A DNA stretch of 64,000 nt from Apostichopus japonicus (GCF_037975245.1 NC_092562.1:21777054-21841053), one strand, 5' to 3'; positions 12,151-24,938 are shown, numbered from the stretch's first letter. The notes: generated from the sequence alone by a model not told the origin. A program made the numbers and translations.

Positions 12151-14580
12151 AGTTGAAAATCACCAATTGTAAGACGTATAGTCATGCACCTCAAAATCTT
12201 ACTTGTTTGGGTTAATTAAGAATGGTGATACTAAGGCTACCTGACACCTGTCTCCTGTAAAGACGCACTCTGAATTAACTAAACATAACTTAAAACATTT
12301 TGCACTGCGCCCCTCCCCCCCCCCCTTTAAAAAGGGCTCAAACCTGGTTTCTACCATAATACTTGTGAAGTTTTCGAAGTACAGAAGTCATCAAGATTTG
12401 TTTACTTCCACTGGTAACACCCTCATTCCTTGCACAGCACCATTTAGGCTTATTAAACTACTCCGCAATATTCTCATCGATTTGTGCACACATAATTTAC
12501 TCTGCTAGAAAGGAAAAAAAAAATAAGCCATTTTATTCACATTTTGTACCAGTTACCTGAACAATATACTGATGATTTCTGCACTTGAAAACCAACTATG
12601 TACGTAAAAAAAAAACCTGGTTGAGTACAAGATGTGATCGTTTGTTTCAAGTTCTTAAAATATGACTCGGACAAAACTTAGAACCAGTTATAGCAAATTC
12701 AGAATCGTTGGTCTATTGTACCTATTTTCTGCGTTAATTTGATTGGTGAGTGAGGGAGAGAATAGAGAGGCACTGCAATGTTTTCTTTTGCTCCTTCTTC
12801 GTGGGCTTACCATCGTAATTCGACCTGCACTTTAGTCGTTGATCCTGTCCTCAATCACATCGCTAATCTCGGATCTGTTAACAGAGCTCTCTCGATGAAG
12901 ATATGTGAAGTAGACGACGGCGGCAGCACTTGGATTACGAAAAAGACTTTTGTTTTCCTTTGTACTGCGATACGTGATGAAGACGCTGTTTTGCTCTTTA
13001 CAGTCGAGACTTAACAGTAAATATCTGAGGAGATGTTACGTCAAATGTACTTCCTACCTCGAACCCAGAACATGAAACTAGGCCAGTCAAACTGAACCAG
13101 ATCAGCATACCCCTTGCTGCCCTGGATCTAAGAGATGTAATAATAATGCCAGACACTGATTGAGCCTTATGAGAGGATAGTCTCATGAAAATACAGCGAG
13201 TACAATGTCAAGTCTTGTTCCATTAACATTCTATCGTGATAACAACGGATGGAAACGACGTCAAGGATCAACCGGCAGAAGAGATAGAAAAATAAATAGC
13301 TCGATGTCGACCAGCGATGTGTGATGTCGCTGGCATTCCTTGCATCCATTATTCAATGGGACGTAATATCATCACGTGGTTGGCGACTGGATGATAGATT
13401 TGTCAATAGTGCAATGAACCTCGCAGGTCTATCTATCTCTGTCGTTTTTAGTTCCCAGAGAGGTCTCTAAGAACATCTCTCACCAAAAAAGATTCTCAGA
13501 AAAATGTCTGTGAGGGTAGGGGAAAATATGTCAGACTTTCATGACGTCAACCTGATCATCTACCACGGCAGAGTATTATTCAGATGAACTGAAGATGTAA
13601 TATTTCAGATGATTGAGGTTGAGTATAAATGTTGACATACCAGCCGTGAAGGGCACAGGGACTGAGAAACTGTCAACATTTCTTGAGAGAGTGATTAAGT
13701 GGCCTCTAACTTCCAATCAGCTGTTTAACGAGAGCTCCCACGAGAGGGGGGAGGGAGTGAGAGTGGTTATAGAGGATGTCTTCTCGATGTGGGATATCAT
13801 GTGACACATTCACCAATACTGTACATCACACCACACCAATGGCTCACAGAGGAGGAAACTAAAAGAGTGCGAGACGTGGCATCTCGAACAACCCAGGAAA
13901 AATGTCATTGTCCGCCACCCCCGCACTAGAATCGTGTAAGGGTCATTCCCTAAATTGGGGTTCCAACTTTTGGTGGCCCTGACACACCGAGAATCGGCAA
14001 GAAAATTTTCTGAATTATTGTGTATCTTAAAGTGACAAGGAGAAGGGTTATATTTTTTTAGCGCGACATGTTACAGAGTGGGTAACTTTTTAAAATACTG
14101 TGCAAGGGTAAAAACATGGTCGGTTCTTTGTGTTACAACTTACAAGGATACCGACGAGGCCTATGTCACAAAGTTATTTTTAAAATGGTACATGAAATGT
14201 GATCTCAAAAAACCTTTAACCCATGGTTGGTGAGAGAGCAAAGACTAACAAGAAATTTGCCTAGAAATACCACCAGTGTTTACACATGGTTGCCTTTAAA
14301 GTTTCTCCCCCATTTGCAGAAATTACTGGAGTACAATTCATTACAACACTACAATAAATTAAGGTGACCATATGTTTTAAATAGGAATCTGGGACAAGAT
14401 GTTAAAGGTGGAATGTGCGGCCTGGGGGGGGGGGATCTCTCCCCTGTGAGAAAAAAGTGCTAGTCTGATAGAGCACTGACATGACATAATCAAGAATAGT
14501 TCTATAGGTCAGCACAAAAGTAACAGGACTTCAATGTCGTAGGAAACACCGTCACACTTGTACATAACTCTGCGTATATA

Positions 14581-14637
14581 GGATAGGCCTATACGATACA
14601 TTATAGTAGGATAGGCCTATACCGTACATTAAAGTAG
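14581..14637 (+). repeat. 28-bp tandem duplication
   Basis: Two copies of a 28-bp unit beginning GGATAGGCCTATAC, starting at 14581 and 14609, each followed by ATACATTA/GTACATTA and AGTAG. It lies just outside the hAT element that begins at 14669. Confidence 0.9.
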
Positions 14638-14668
14638 TTCTGAATTTGATTTCAGCTATCGTCTGTGC

Positions 14669-15730
14669 CAGGCGCGGCGGAACGGAAAAATTATTGGGGG
14701 GGCTAATGTGTGGAGACTATCTAAGCGGAGCGCCACCGTCGGTTGGCGCGGAGCGTACAAGAAAATTTTGGGTTATTTCAAACCCCCAGATGGCCGGAAA
14801 CGGCACTTCCCGAGTGTTTTATGCTGCGTATACCTTGCCCTAAAATATGGGTCTCAAGTCTGCAATTTCTCAGATTGCACGTAAAAGTCTGTAAAAACAT
14901 TGTAATTTGTATATTTGATGGTGTTTTAAGAGAGTAGCTATTATACTCGCAAAGACGTTTTTGAGTGGAGTAAGGGCAGTGGCGGAGCTAGGGGTATTGG
15001 TCGGGGGGGGGCAAGAATGGTCTGTAGGGGCGCTTTCGACACTATCTAAGCGGAGCGCCACCACAGGTTGGCGCGGAGCGTACAGACAAATTTTGAGTTA
15101 AGATACTCCCTAGATTGCAGGAAATGACCCTTTCCGGGCCTTGCTAATTTGCAGATAAACGGAGAATAAATAGGTGTCGGAAAATTACACTAACAGAATA
15201 TGACAAATGTCAATAGGTATATGAGAGCGCAATAAAATAGTCAATAATAGCGAATAAGTAAAAAGTATATTGAAAAGCTGAAAAGGGCGCCAGCAGTCCA
15301 TTTGAGTCTGTCGGGGGGGGGGGGGCATCCGCCCCTGACTGTATATATGGACGCTCCGCCACTAAGTAAGGGGATGTTGGAGAACTGGCTGAAATGAGGC
15401 AAGTCATTGGCCTAAGACGAAGTTGTGTTACGCTTACTGGTACTCACACTCACTGCTTCCACTTTTCACGGGGCGTGAAGACGCGGTTGGGGTGACAATG
15501 TGGTCTATAGCCAGGGGACGGGCTGAGGGTCCCCCAGCAATTACTAAAATTATTACACCTATATAGTATACGTGTGCATCGGACAGATCGACAAGTATGC
15601 ATTGAAAAATGGGCAGATGCACGTTTCGAAGCCTTGGTAAATATTGGGGGGGCTTATCATGCATTTGCCCCCTCAACTTTTTCATTGGGGGGGCTGAGCC
15701 CCCCAAGCCCCCCCGGTTCCGCCGCCACTG
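14669..15730. mobile_element. Non-autonomous hAT element with 8-bp target duplication
   Basis: It begins CAGGCGCGGCGGAAC and ends GTTCCGCCGCCACTG, an inverted repeat of 15 bp with two mismatches. It is flanked by a perfect 8-bp direct repeat GTCTGTGC (14661-14668 and 15731-15738). CAG-starting termini plus an 8-bp duplication are diagnostic of the hAT superfamily. The interior is rich in GGGGGGCT runs and has no transposase frame. A second, smaller hAT element is inserted within it at 14977-15364. Confidence 0.85.
14977..15364. mobile_element. Nested 388-bp hAT MITE with 8-bp target duplication
   Basis: The termini are CAGTGGCGGAGC and GCTCCGCCACTA (12-bp inverted repeat, one mismatch at the tip), flanked by the perfect 8-bp direct repeat AGTAAGGG (14969-14976 and 15365-15372). 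It shares a block with its host element: ACTATCTAAGCGGAGCGCCA followed by GGTTGGCGCGGAGCGTACA occurs in the host at about 14718-14760 and here at about 15042-15090. The two are therefore members of the same or sister families, one inserted in the other. Confidence 0.87.
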
Positions 15731-16550
15731 GTCTGTGCGAGGTTTTTGTGTTCATTTATGTGTTTTCAATGATGTGTAGTTAACTTAAAATGAGCAGGAA
15801 GGTAGGGTTTGCAACATTCATAAATCTGTTGTGAATATGATGTTGTATTTCAAAATTTCAGGGACTTCTTGTTAAATCTGGGACATTTTCGGGGATAACT
15901 TTGATAATCGGGGACGAATCATTGGAATAGGGGACTGCCCCCTAAATTGGGGATGTCTGTACACCTCACAGTACACCAAATCATGAAATATAGCCCCTAG
16001 TACTGTCATGATGCATTTCAAGTTTGGGTGTTGCTTTAAATCATGTATGAGTCTTGAACCGAGAGTGAACTCGGGGTCTTTGCCTGCCAAGTGAATGACC
16101 TCTGGAGAGACTCTTCTCATTCCAACAAATGACGAGCTTCACAGAGGTTAATCCCCCTCCATCTTCAATTCTTAAGAATCAAACAAACCCAGTCTTTAAG
16201 GTAGATAATGATGTTTCCATCCCTCCTTCACTTCTAGGCTCAATGCCAAGATGGACAAGGAGAAAGAAGTTAAAGAAGATACTGTAGGACAGACTATAAA
16301 GGGTGGTCTTATCCTCATGTACAAACCTCACTGATAGCATCTCATAAATATGATTGTAGTACCAGGTGTGAATGCAATGCGCGGTTTACAGCCAATGAAA
16401 TGTGCGGCTCGTTAGACTATCATGGTTATCTTTTAACCTGGTTTCTTGCATACAGACATTGAAACATTTGAATCCTGCGCCTTGGGACCTACCTCTTCTA
16501 TCCACCACAACCCCTCCCCCACTCACACACCTTCATCCTCAAGGCAAATT

Positions 16551-16830
16551 CCTATATATATATTATATATCCTGATGCATTTCGATCATTTTGAAAAGCA
16601 AATACAATTTTGGTCTATTTGATGTCGCAACCAGCTTCTTGTATTGATTCGTCAAGTTTTGATTATTATATAATTTATATATGTAGTATATGTAGTATAT
16701 CATGTATTTGTATATCCTATACAAGTATATCCTACACATATATGATATATATGAGTATATATGTGTATATTAAGTATAAGTTTATCCTATACAAGCATAT
16801 CCTATACATATATATGATATATATGTAGGC
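16551..16830. repeat. AT-rich TATATA/ATCCTATACA simple sequence
   Basis: Low-complexity stretch of TATATATG and TATCCTATACAAG words. A phrase TATCCTATACAAG(C/T)ATATCC occurs twice. The plus-strand frame 16610-16828 is an artefact of this composition. Confidence 0.8.
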
Positions 16831-19427
16831 CTATATTGGAAGAGACAGAACGATAGAGAGCTTGTGTGATCAATGTCACTATCGATCGATGCAAATAGTT
16901 GCAATCTATAAATTATTTTTTCCCTTCTGTTTGATCTACATTCTTGTGAGATCAGAAACATTTACCACAATAGTTTGAGGGTGTAACTCAATCTATACGA
17001 AAAGCAGAGAACATTCATGGTGTGAATCACTTTAGATACTGAATGAGTGATTTGGCAAGGGGAAAAAAATTGAAAATAACTATAAAAAGTTCCATGTCTG
17101 TGTCAAAATAAATCATTTATTACTTGTTAAATGAAATATGATTTTTTTCTCCTTATTCTACTTCTTTCTTTTTTGTTTCTGCTATTTGAGTAGTAGTAAC
17201 CTCACCCCACCCCCCCCCCACTTGGGTATCAAAATCAGTACATGAAAATAGCCTGAAGTTATAGACATGTTATGGTGTCTCTGATGGTCTGACCCTATGA
17301 CCACACCAGTCATTGAGAATACCACTGGTGTCTCATTCACCTACAAGCCAACTTGGCTTTATAGGATGGTACAAGGGTATTAAACATGCATGCATACTTA
17401 CTGTAGAATGTCATACAGATCTAGGGTTTCTCCCTTAACAGTAGGCCCATAGCCAGAGTAACTAATTTGGTGGGGGGGGGGGGGGGGGTGTTGGAATCAA
17501 CACAGGAGGATTGCCATCTTTTGGGGAGGGATGTAATGGAAGGGAGAAATATTTACATATCTCGGGGGCTTAGATGCCAAATGATATAATCTTTTCCATC
17601 TTTTTCCCCTACTTGCATTTGTCCATTTCTGGATGTGTTTTTAGCAAAAACAGTCCGAAATATTCAGCTTTTCATGTACTGTTTAATAGGATTAACAGTT
17701 GAAACTTTTTAATTCTTATAAATGGCACCTTTTGCATTAACTTTGTTCACACTTGGTACTGTATGACACTAACAATTGTACATTTATGCGAATTATCAAC
17801 TTGCCTGGTCATGCTGTACTTTAAAAAAGTTCCAGGTAAGGACAAAGTTCAATCAGCATTTTTAAACATTGGCCTTGTAGCCATCAATGACTGTATGTAC
17901 TTACTGCTTATGGAGTAGCCTAAGGTGACCTGTATTTTTAGGATAGTGTTGGAAATAAAATAAATTTAACTATATAGACGTTACAAAATGACAGCTTATA
18001 AACTACAAGAACCACTTATGCCATGGTAGGTAATGATGCACAGCTAAATCACAGGGTACTATTATGGTGTTTCTTTCACAGCCGATACATGCTTTATAGG
18101 AGGAATTATGGATTATGAGAGCAACTGTGGGTGCCTTTAGAACATGAAATGTCAAACTCTTATCTTATGTTATTTATCATAACACAAGCTCATGTCAGGT
18201 ACAAGTGAACCGGAGATTTGGACATGTTCCTGCCCGATAGCGGTTCAGTTTGTTTTAATGGTTGTCCGTGACTACGGGCACCTTCAAGTGATTCATACTG
18301 ATCAGATCAAACAATTTTCCCAGGCCTGATATGGGAGGTTGCCTCTGGGTAGATTCTAAACACATTCAGAGTCACTATTATGCTAAAACTCTTCATGATT
18401 TTTAACTTAAAATTGCCGACATGAAAATATCGTTTATCAGAAAAGTATTATTCGGCCATCTGCAATGTAAGGTGGAAGACTATCATTAGCCCACAGGGAA
18501 GTAATTAAAGGGTAAAACCACATTCATACATCAGGGACTGGTGTAGCAAAAACCTCATCAAGGAACATACATACCCCCCAAGGACAAAGGTCACTGTAAT
18601 TGTTTTTATATGTCTCCAGCAAAGTGCACATACTTGCGCAATACAACATACTACAGTGTCCACTCATTCATGTTGTTCCATTACTTTCACTTGCCTTGCA
18701 CGTACAGTATGAAACACAGGAGCTTCTTTCCAGAAAGATTGAACATGACGGTAGAGGGGGAGGGAGGGAGGGAGAAGGGTAAGAAGTGTGATACTGAATA
18801 TGTATGCTACTGTACACAACAAAATCAATCAGTCTTGGTTCTGTTTAGGCTTTACAGTGAATGGAAACCTGTCTTACTAAAGAAAAAGGTCAAAAGTTTA
18901 AAACTGAAACAAACGGCAACATTTCTAATCCCATCCAAGCCGTACATTTCTTTGCTGTCTTCCATTATTTATAATTTCCAAGTCAGTTTTCTGTTGTTCA
19001 ATTCATACTGACATGTTTCTTTTCTTAATTGTTGTTTTCATGAATTTTGGAATGTTTACAGAGTATATATGGGATGACCAGGCCCACATACAGTAGAATT
19101 AAGGAGAGGGGATTTTATATTAAACATCCAGTTCCCAACCTTTGAAGGAACGGTTATCATTTAAACTGCTTGTATGTCCAATAATGCTAGGATGCACCTC
19201 AAAGTATCAAAACGAGAAGCAATATTCTCCTTTTTTAACAATTTTTAACATCATAACATAACATATGCTAAGCTTGCAGTGGTAAAAGTTACTTTAATAT
19301 CAATAAAGTCAGTCATGATTGAGAATACCAAAATATCTGATTCTGCATGGCCAACCTAGAACATATATACCATGGGAGTCTCCTGACAGACTCATTTAGG
19401 ATATTTAACAAGAGCCCAAGGGCACTG

Positions 19428-20423
19428 TGGTTCCTTGCTTGGGGTATATGACAATACACATCATATTATGAAGCAAGATTGGGCTGAAATAGTCCAAGTA
19501 ATTGTCCTACATGTTCCCATAAAGTAACCAACACTATAGCCAACACTTTTGTGATCACAAAATGTGATCGGATTTTTTATCAAAAGGCACTTTTGAGATC
19601 TAAATATGGCGTCGAAAATGTAAGAAATATAAGAGACCTACAAGCGTGTCAACAGATATGATAACAATGGTGACCTCAGATGACATGACCTTTAAGTTTC
19701 AAAATGTTCCACCACCCCATTCACAACTTGTCCCAAAATATCAACCATTCCAAAAAACAAAACGAAAAGTCTGTACAACCATCCTAACTCCGACCGAAAA
19801 ACTTTGACCCCATATAACTTCGCACATAAAGGTCACACGGGGTCAACCTATTGACATTTATGATCAGAAGGTACCTTTGACATCTGAAAATAGCATCGAA
19901 ACTGTAAAAATCCCCAAAACACGAAAAGGTCACCAGAGGTCAAATTGAGGTCAAGGGTCACCCAGATGCGGGTCGACAATTGGATTACATTGAGGCAACT
20001 CCCGACCCTAACAGACATTTCGTTCTCAAGTTATTGCAAAAATACTAGTTTTTTATCATTAATTGACCCTTGGTGACCCCGGATCACATGACCGTTAAGT
20101 TTGAAAATGCTCCCCTAACCAGTTCACAACTTGTCCCAAAATATCAATCTTGTCGCACATTGGCACTGGGAGTTATTGCAGTTTTAATATTTTCGGTTTT
20201 TGGACCATAACTGACCTTTGGTGACCTTTGTGGGCACCAAAAACAATAGGGCACACCTTCTCCATATGGCGGATCTATAGTCCAAGTTTGGCCTCAATCC
20301 AACATTCCCTTATTGAGATAGAGCGTACCCAAGCAAGTGTCACAGACACACACACACACATACACACACACATACACACGCCAACCTGACTGCATAGGTT
20401 CCTTTTGCTAAAGCAAGGAACCA
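19428..20423. mobile_element. About 1-kb non-autonomous element with 13-bp inverted ends
   Basis: Bounded by TGGTTCCTTGCTT (19428-19440) and its exact complement AAGCAAGGAACCA (20411-20423). The interior is rich in TGACCTTTGG/AGGTCA words and ends in a (CA)n tract (20343-20385) preceded by AAGCAAGTGTCACAGACA. No coding capacity. A second left end with the same 13-mer lies at 47726. No target duplication could be identified, so the superfamily is open. The right part resembles a repeat type common in marine invertebrate genomes (recollection, not tested). Confidence 0.6.
20343..20385 (+). repeat. (CA)n microsatellite
   Basis: About 40 bp of CACACA with TACACA interruptions near the right end of the 19.4-20.4 kb element. 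Such tails often sit at fixed positions in this type of dispersed repeat. Confidence 0.9.
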
Positions 20424-21358
20424 AAAATCAGTAATTTGGTGGTTCGCTTATTTGACACAAATAACAGAGTTTAATAAGTCAGTGCTATCTTGTATCAGGT
20501 AAAACCAATCACATTTATTCACGGTACCAAAATATTGACAGGTGGGACCACCTTCAGAACAACTTGCAACATTTTGGGATTACTTTGGTCTTTTCTAGTC
20601 TTTTTCAGACAATATCCTCCAACTTATAAATCTGTCTAACCGAGTCTATTATTATGATAAGATTCTGGGATGATGGATGTGTGGGGGGGAAAACGGTGTC
20701 AAAGGGGAACAGGAATTATGAATCGCACCACCAAAATTTGAAATATAGCAATAACATATTTGGTTATAACATAACTGTTCCCTACTACATGAAGTGTGAC
20801 ACCAAAGTCGTAAAAGAGTTTGAAGTTTATGATGACAGAAATGTAACTGAGGGCCCTCCCCCCCCCCCCCCCATCCCCCCTTTGAGTTATATTTGTTTTT
20901 GCAAGTACACAAATAACTATTTTTAAAGTTTCCAAAAGATGTTTTTCTTTGGATATTATTATTTCTTCTCCAAACCTGTTAACGACTTGCAAGTATTCAT
21001 AAATTGTGTGTGTGACAGCTTGAATGAAACTTCTCTGGCAGACCTTGACACAGCATGAACTCTCATGTTTTTCGTGAATTTTCATGCTCCCTCCTGAAAG
21101 GATCTAGTTGTCTTTCTTTATGATTACAAAAGGTGAAAAAGAAGCACTTTAAATTTAACCCCACGTGAATCTAAAATGCCAATTACGCACACTTGACCAG
21201 GAGGACTGGTCCACAGGTTCACCGCATCAGAACCAAGCCGTCAATGTGAGTGAAGTGGCTATGGTGCCTGATATCCTCTAGGCTGTGAAAGCTGACATTG
21301 AGTGTCAATCCAGGTGCCGAATGCACTGATTCGTGTTGCTTGGACCACTGAGGTTATA

Positions 21359-21528
21359 TACCCCTATGAGCCCCCAAGTCCACCCCTGTTTTTAACATTA
21401 ATACCCCTATAAGCCCAAGTCCACCCCTGTTTTTAACATTAATACCCCTATAAGCCCAAGTCCACCCCTGTTTTTAACATTAATACCCCTATAAGCCCAA
21501 GTCCACCCTGTTTATAACATTAATAAAT
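21359..21528 (+). repeat. 41-bp tandem repeat, four copies
   Basis: Units start CCCCTATAAGCCCAAGTCCA and continue CCCCTGTTTTTAACATTAATA, beginning at 21361, 21404, 21445 and 21486. The first unit is 43 bp because of two extra C; the others repeat at 41 bp. The last copy has a C deletion and a T-to-A change. The array lies 145 bp from the donor of exon 6, inside intron 6. Confidence 0.95.
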
Positions 21529-21672
21529 ATACTGTAGGTACAATGATAATTTTGGCATGCCGAACACACTGCTGGTTTGGTGGGCTGCAGTCACAATCCA
21601 GTACGGTCCAAGTCTGAATTCTGAAAATGCCCCATGTTCAGGGAATCGAGATGTCGTGAGATGTCGACTTAC

Positions 21673-21809
21673 CTAGTGACTAGGACGGCGTTGTCATGGT
21701 GCCCCAGTCCAAACTCGTTAGTTTCGTTGATGGGGATATTAATAGCTGCCTGCCACTCACAGAAGCTGTCTAGTGAACGGCCTGCGTGGAAATTTAGAGT
21801 CACATCATC
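21673..21809 (-). CDS. ADAMTS: ADAMTS exon 6: catalytic domain (SFCEWQ ... HHDNAVLVTR)
   Basis: Residues 328-372 and two bases of Arg373 (137 nt, phase 0 to 2; acceptor TTTCAG, donor GTAAGT). Hallmarks are HAGRSLDSFCEWQ and GHHDNAVLVTR, the metalloprotease segment before the zinc site. HAGxSLDSFCxWQ and HHDNAVL(I/V)TR are closest to what I know of ADAMTS6 and ADAMTS10, which is the main basis for the clade call. Between them is a lineage-variable loop containing the sequon NET at residue 355. The intron upstream is only 518 bp, while the next one downstream is 16.7 kb. Confidence 0.95.
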
Positions 21810-22327
21810 CTGAAAGATGATGATTAAAACAGAGAAAAAGACTGATGAATTCAACTTCTGTAAAGCAGCTGATTGTTTGGTGGAAAAAATTACTTCTCCA
21901 TCGAGAACATTTGAACGGAAACCTGTTTCTCTCATTTGTCGCCCTTGACATCACAACCATTGTTTAAAACCAAGCATTCTTAATTTTAAGTGTATCATAA
22001 AGCCAGCCGACATTGCACATATAAGAATCAGAGAGCTTTAAGTCATTATTTTTTGTTGACTTTTGAGACTAAAATAGTTTCCGATTATGCCTCTTTGACA
22101 GGAAATGTAGACATATAGACTTCAATGTGGTGAGTACATTCATTACGCAAGTATTAATGAAACTTGTGGATCTAGTTGGTTCACAAAAGTAACCATTTAG
22201 TTAATAACCTTACTCTCTGTTACATAGCTCCTGTATCCAAACACAAAAGTGCTAGTTAAAATATGCTGATTTATGCAAAAATCATTAGTAAGAGATCGTT
22301 ATGCAAAGTTTAGGCAAAAGGACTTAC
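21810..22327 (-). other. ADAMTS intron 5 (518 bp)
   Basis: The shortest intron of the set, between exons 5 and 6, with a GTAAGT donor and a TTTCAG acceptor. No repeats or other features are visible in it. Confidence 0.9.
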
Positions 22328-22411
22328 CTGCTCCTCCAGTAAGAGCCTCATCTTGGAGACGACAATGTTTATAAAATTACCGATGCTCGCATCGTGATAC
22401 AGTCTTTCAAC
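22328..22411 (-). CDS. ADAMTS: ADAMTS exon 5: catalytic domain, 84-nt exon
   Basis: Residues 300-327, phase 0 at both ends (28 codons). The acceptor is CACCCACAG and the donor GTAAGT. The translation VERLYHDASIGNFINIVV is the conserved ADAMTS strand-helix block (LxxDxSIGNxINIVV), followed by SKMRLLLEEQ. It joins the MNI at the end of exon 4 with no gap, giving an LLTIMNIVERLYHDASIGN reading as in other family members. This exon is too short for a simple open-reading-frame search and was found by family motif plus splice sites. An exon of the same size is, to my knowledge, typical of ADAMTS genes. Confidence 0.93.
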
Positions 22412-24938
22412 CTGTGGGTGAAGATAAAAGACAATTTGAAATAGTAGTTTTTCAGAAATTTTCACACATCATATGATGCATTTGTATAGAGTTTGTATGA
22501 AGTACTATGTAGAGTGCATGGAAATCCATGTATAGAGTACAGCAGGATAGTAACACTTCCTTAAATATCATTATTCTTGGCTACAAATTCTAACATGCTT
22601 CTAACATCCCGGGATTAACCTGAACCCCTAACCTTAACCCTCATGAATCCTGGATGGATCCTGTGAGGAGTTTGAATCCTGTGATGAATCCTGGGATAGC
22701 TTCAGGTTGGTCCCATTTGCCAGGGTGAGAGGGTGCCACTGTGGCAACAACTTTCACACTGAAGAGTTCATGCAGGTGTGGTGACACCTGAGGTGGCTAT
22801 CTTGCACCACTGAACATCAGTTCCCCAAGCCAGGATTTCCTGAATAGTCCAGTTTATAACAAGAAAATTGTCATTCCAAGGAATAACATTCCGAAAAAAT
22901 GACTAAACAGGGCATTAACTCCTGGCTCATGATTATAAATAAGATGACATGAATATTTCATAGCACATATGCAAATTTATGTAAGCTGTGCTTCTAGTCC
23001 TCGTACACAGTCAGGTTTTAACACGCAACATTACAGAGCCACATGGTTTACTCTTTGAAGCAGACAACACTAGAAGCCAAATTCATAATTAACTTAAATT
23101 TTTGACTTCATTTTACATCATATCATGCTATAGACATTTATTGTCCAAGCATGATATGAGATGTATATGTACATGCCACATGTTACACACAAAGCTCTTA
23201 ACTTTCTTTCCATTGCACTGATGTTATGAATCAAACACATCATCGCTTACAAATATCATGCAATGCTATGTATTCCCTGCCTGCAACGAAAAGCTATTAT
23301 CAGACATCACTAATGTTCTCAAACTCACGTCCAGGAAGTAAATTATAACTGAGAGGATGAAAACCAACAATGGGGTCAGAGGTTGCACGTTTCATACATA
23401 GACTTGACAATAAAAACAAGAACAAAAGGCAAGGTCAAAAATAGATCCATGACATCTGAGGAATGCAGTCACTTATTTATAGCCGGATCTGTGGGACAGC
23501 TAAACCTTATTAAACAAAATCGGATCTGTCAAACCAAAAAAAAAAATTGCCTTTCCTTTCCCTCCTGTAAATGAATTGAATCCATGGCCATCTATTTAAC
23601 ACTAAATCCAAACCTCATTAAATTAACTATTTTGGTTTTGAAATGTCTGTCACCTTCATTTCTAGTTCTCTTAACAATTACCTGAGCATTTATGAAATAA
23701 AAAACCACCAGAGAGCTTTCTTATTTACTTTTACTCCTTCACAGCTGAAATGGTAGGATGTCGTGCATGTCTGGCAACAGAAACAACTCATCAATGATGA
23801 CAAAAAATGTGACAAACTAACCAGGGGCCTTCTGCCCACCCATTGAGCATTTTTTACCCCCCAAAAAATATCAACACAGACCAGGAAGCTGCCACTCAGA
23901 GCATGAGCATCCTGATCTGTCAAACGAAAAAGACAATTTTTCTTGGCCAACCGGGGAAAACAAAAAAATCATTATAATATCTCGATGACAACGTAAAGGA
24001 CCTCGGCTGGGGGCCCGACATCTAATAATGATTTCCTGACACGAATCCATTGAATTAGAATTAAAAATAGACAGCAAACAATTTGTTTATGGGAAAAAAA
24101 AACAGTAGATGACTCCAAACCATTAATTTGAAGGAATGTTTGACATTTCATGACCTTTGACAAATGAAGGCATTTGGTGCGTGTGACATCGCACTTAGAT
24201 CTCAGGCCATGAATCAATTCTTCCGATGATATGACGTGAATGTTTCAAAATGAGTCATTCGAAGATTTCAGCTATGACAGTTTAGAATAAATTTGTTTTT
24301 CTTAATCATCTATTCTTGGAGATTTACATAATCACTGGACTCTATAGATGCAATCAAGGGCTGCCAGATCATCAACTATTTACCCCTATTTTGAACTTTT
24401 TAAGATCTATTGATTAAAACACCAAACCACGGTGCTCCGTGCAAAAATGTTACCATTTGTAGTATAGAGCAGAGGTACAGTGTGTTTGCTTAGGAGACAG
24501 GTAAGTGAGAGTTTTCCCTTACAAAAGCAAACTGACAAAGGTTCCATATGCAATGAGCTTAAATCAGTTGTTAAAATATATCAGCAAATTTGGGGGATAA
24601 TTTACAATTGAACACTATAACATTGCCAGCAAGAAAAGGGAACATCACCAAATGATGTCATTAAGTACTGGAAAATAAACACATGACTCCTTTTCGCACT
24701 TTCATAACTTCCAATACCAATGTACCTGAAAATGGATTTCTAACGATATTGTTGGTTTTTCTCCAAATTTCCTGGGTAGTTGAGTTGTAATGTTGGTCTC
24801 TTGGGGATTCCCGTCACTACCTGTATGGTCGGTGAAATCATTTTTATTTAAATCGGTGTTAACTGCTCTACTGCAAAATTCTGTCTGGGGCACTATAATC
24901 TGGATGAAAAAATTGATGTGAAAAGATAGTTTACTTAC
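22412..24938 (-). other. ADAMTS intron 4 (2.5 kb)
   Basis: Intron between exons 4 and 5 with consensus ends. Apart from short direct repeats of AATCCTG-type words at 22.6-22.7 kb, nothing recognisable was seen. Open frames here are short and without family motifs. Confidence 0.8.

Larger units (their letters stand above)
14362..15966. mobile_element. Old DNA-transposon relic hosting younger insertions
   Basis: Flanks at 14362-14400 (AGGTGACCATATG..., GGGACAAGATG) and 15860-15966 (AAATCTGGGACATTTTCGGG, GGGGACTGCCCCC, GATGTCTGTACACCT) look like the two ends of an element of the GGTGACCA...GGGACA type. The ends form only a weak inverted repeat (AGGTG...CACCT), and no target duplication is evident. 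The interior is occupied by the two hAT elements listed separately. Moderate to low confidence. Confidence 0.4.
4931..21672 (-). other. ADAMTS intron 6 (16.7 kb)
   Basis: Large intron between exons 6 and 7. Repeats inside include the 31-bp and 21-bp minisatellites (5.77-7.05 kb), an L2-like tail (12.1 kb), nested hAT elements (14.4-15.97 kb), AT-rich simple sequence (16.55-16.83 kb), a 1-kb element with 13-bp terminal inverted repeats (19.43-20.42 kb) and a 41-bp tandem repeat (21.36-21.53 kb). A perfect CRE palindrome lies at 13542. Between these blocks I see no gene. Confidence 0.85.

Noticed and set aside
16040-16130. tRNA-like segment on the minus strand (CTCGGTTCAAGACTC)
   Set aside because: The B-box match is poor and no cloverleaf forms. 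It lies next to the transposon nest, probably repeat DNA.
22620-22645. Telomere-like CCCTAACCTTAACCCT
   Set aside because: Only about two degenerate units; not an interstitial telomere array.
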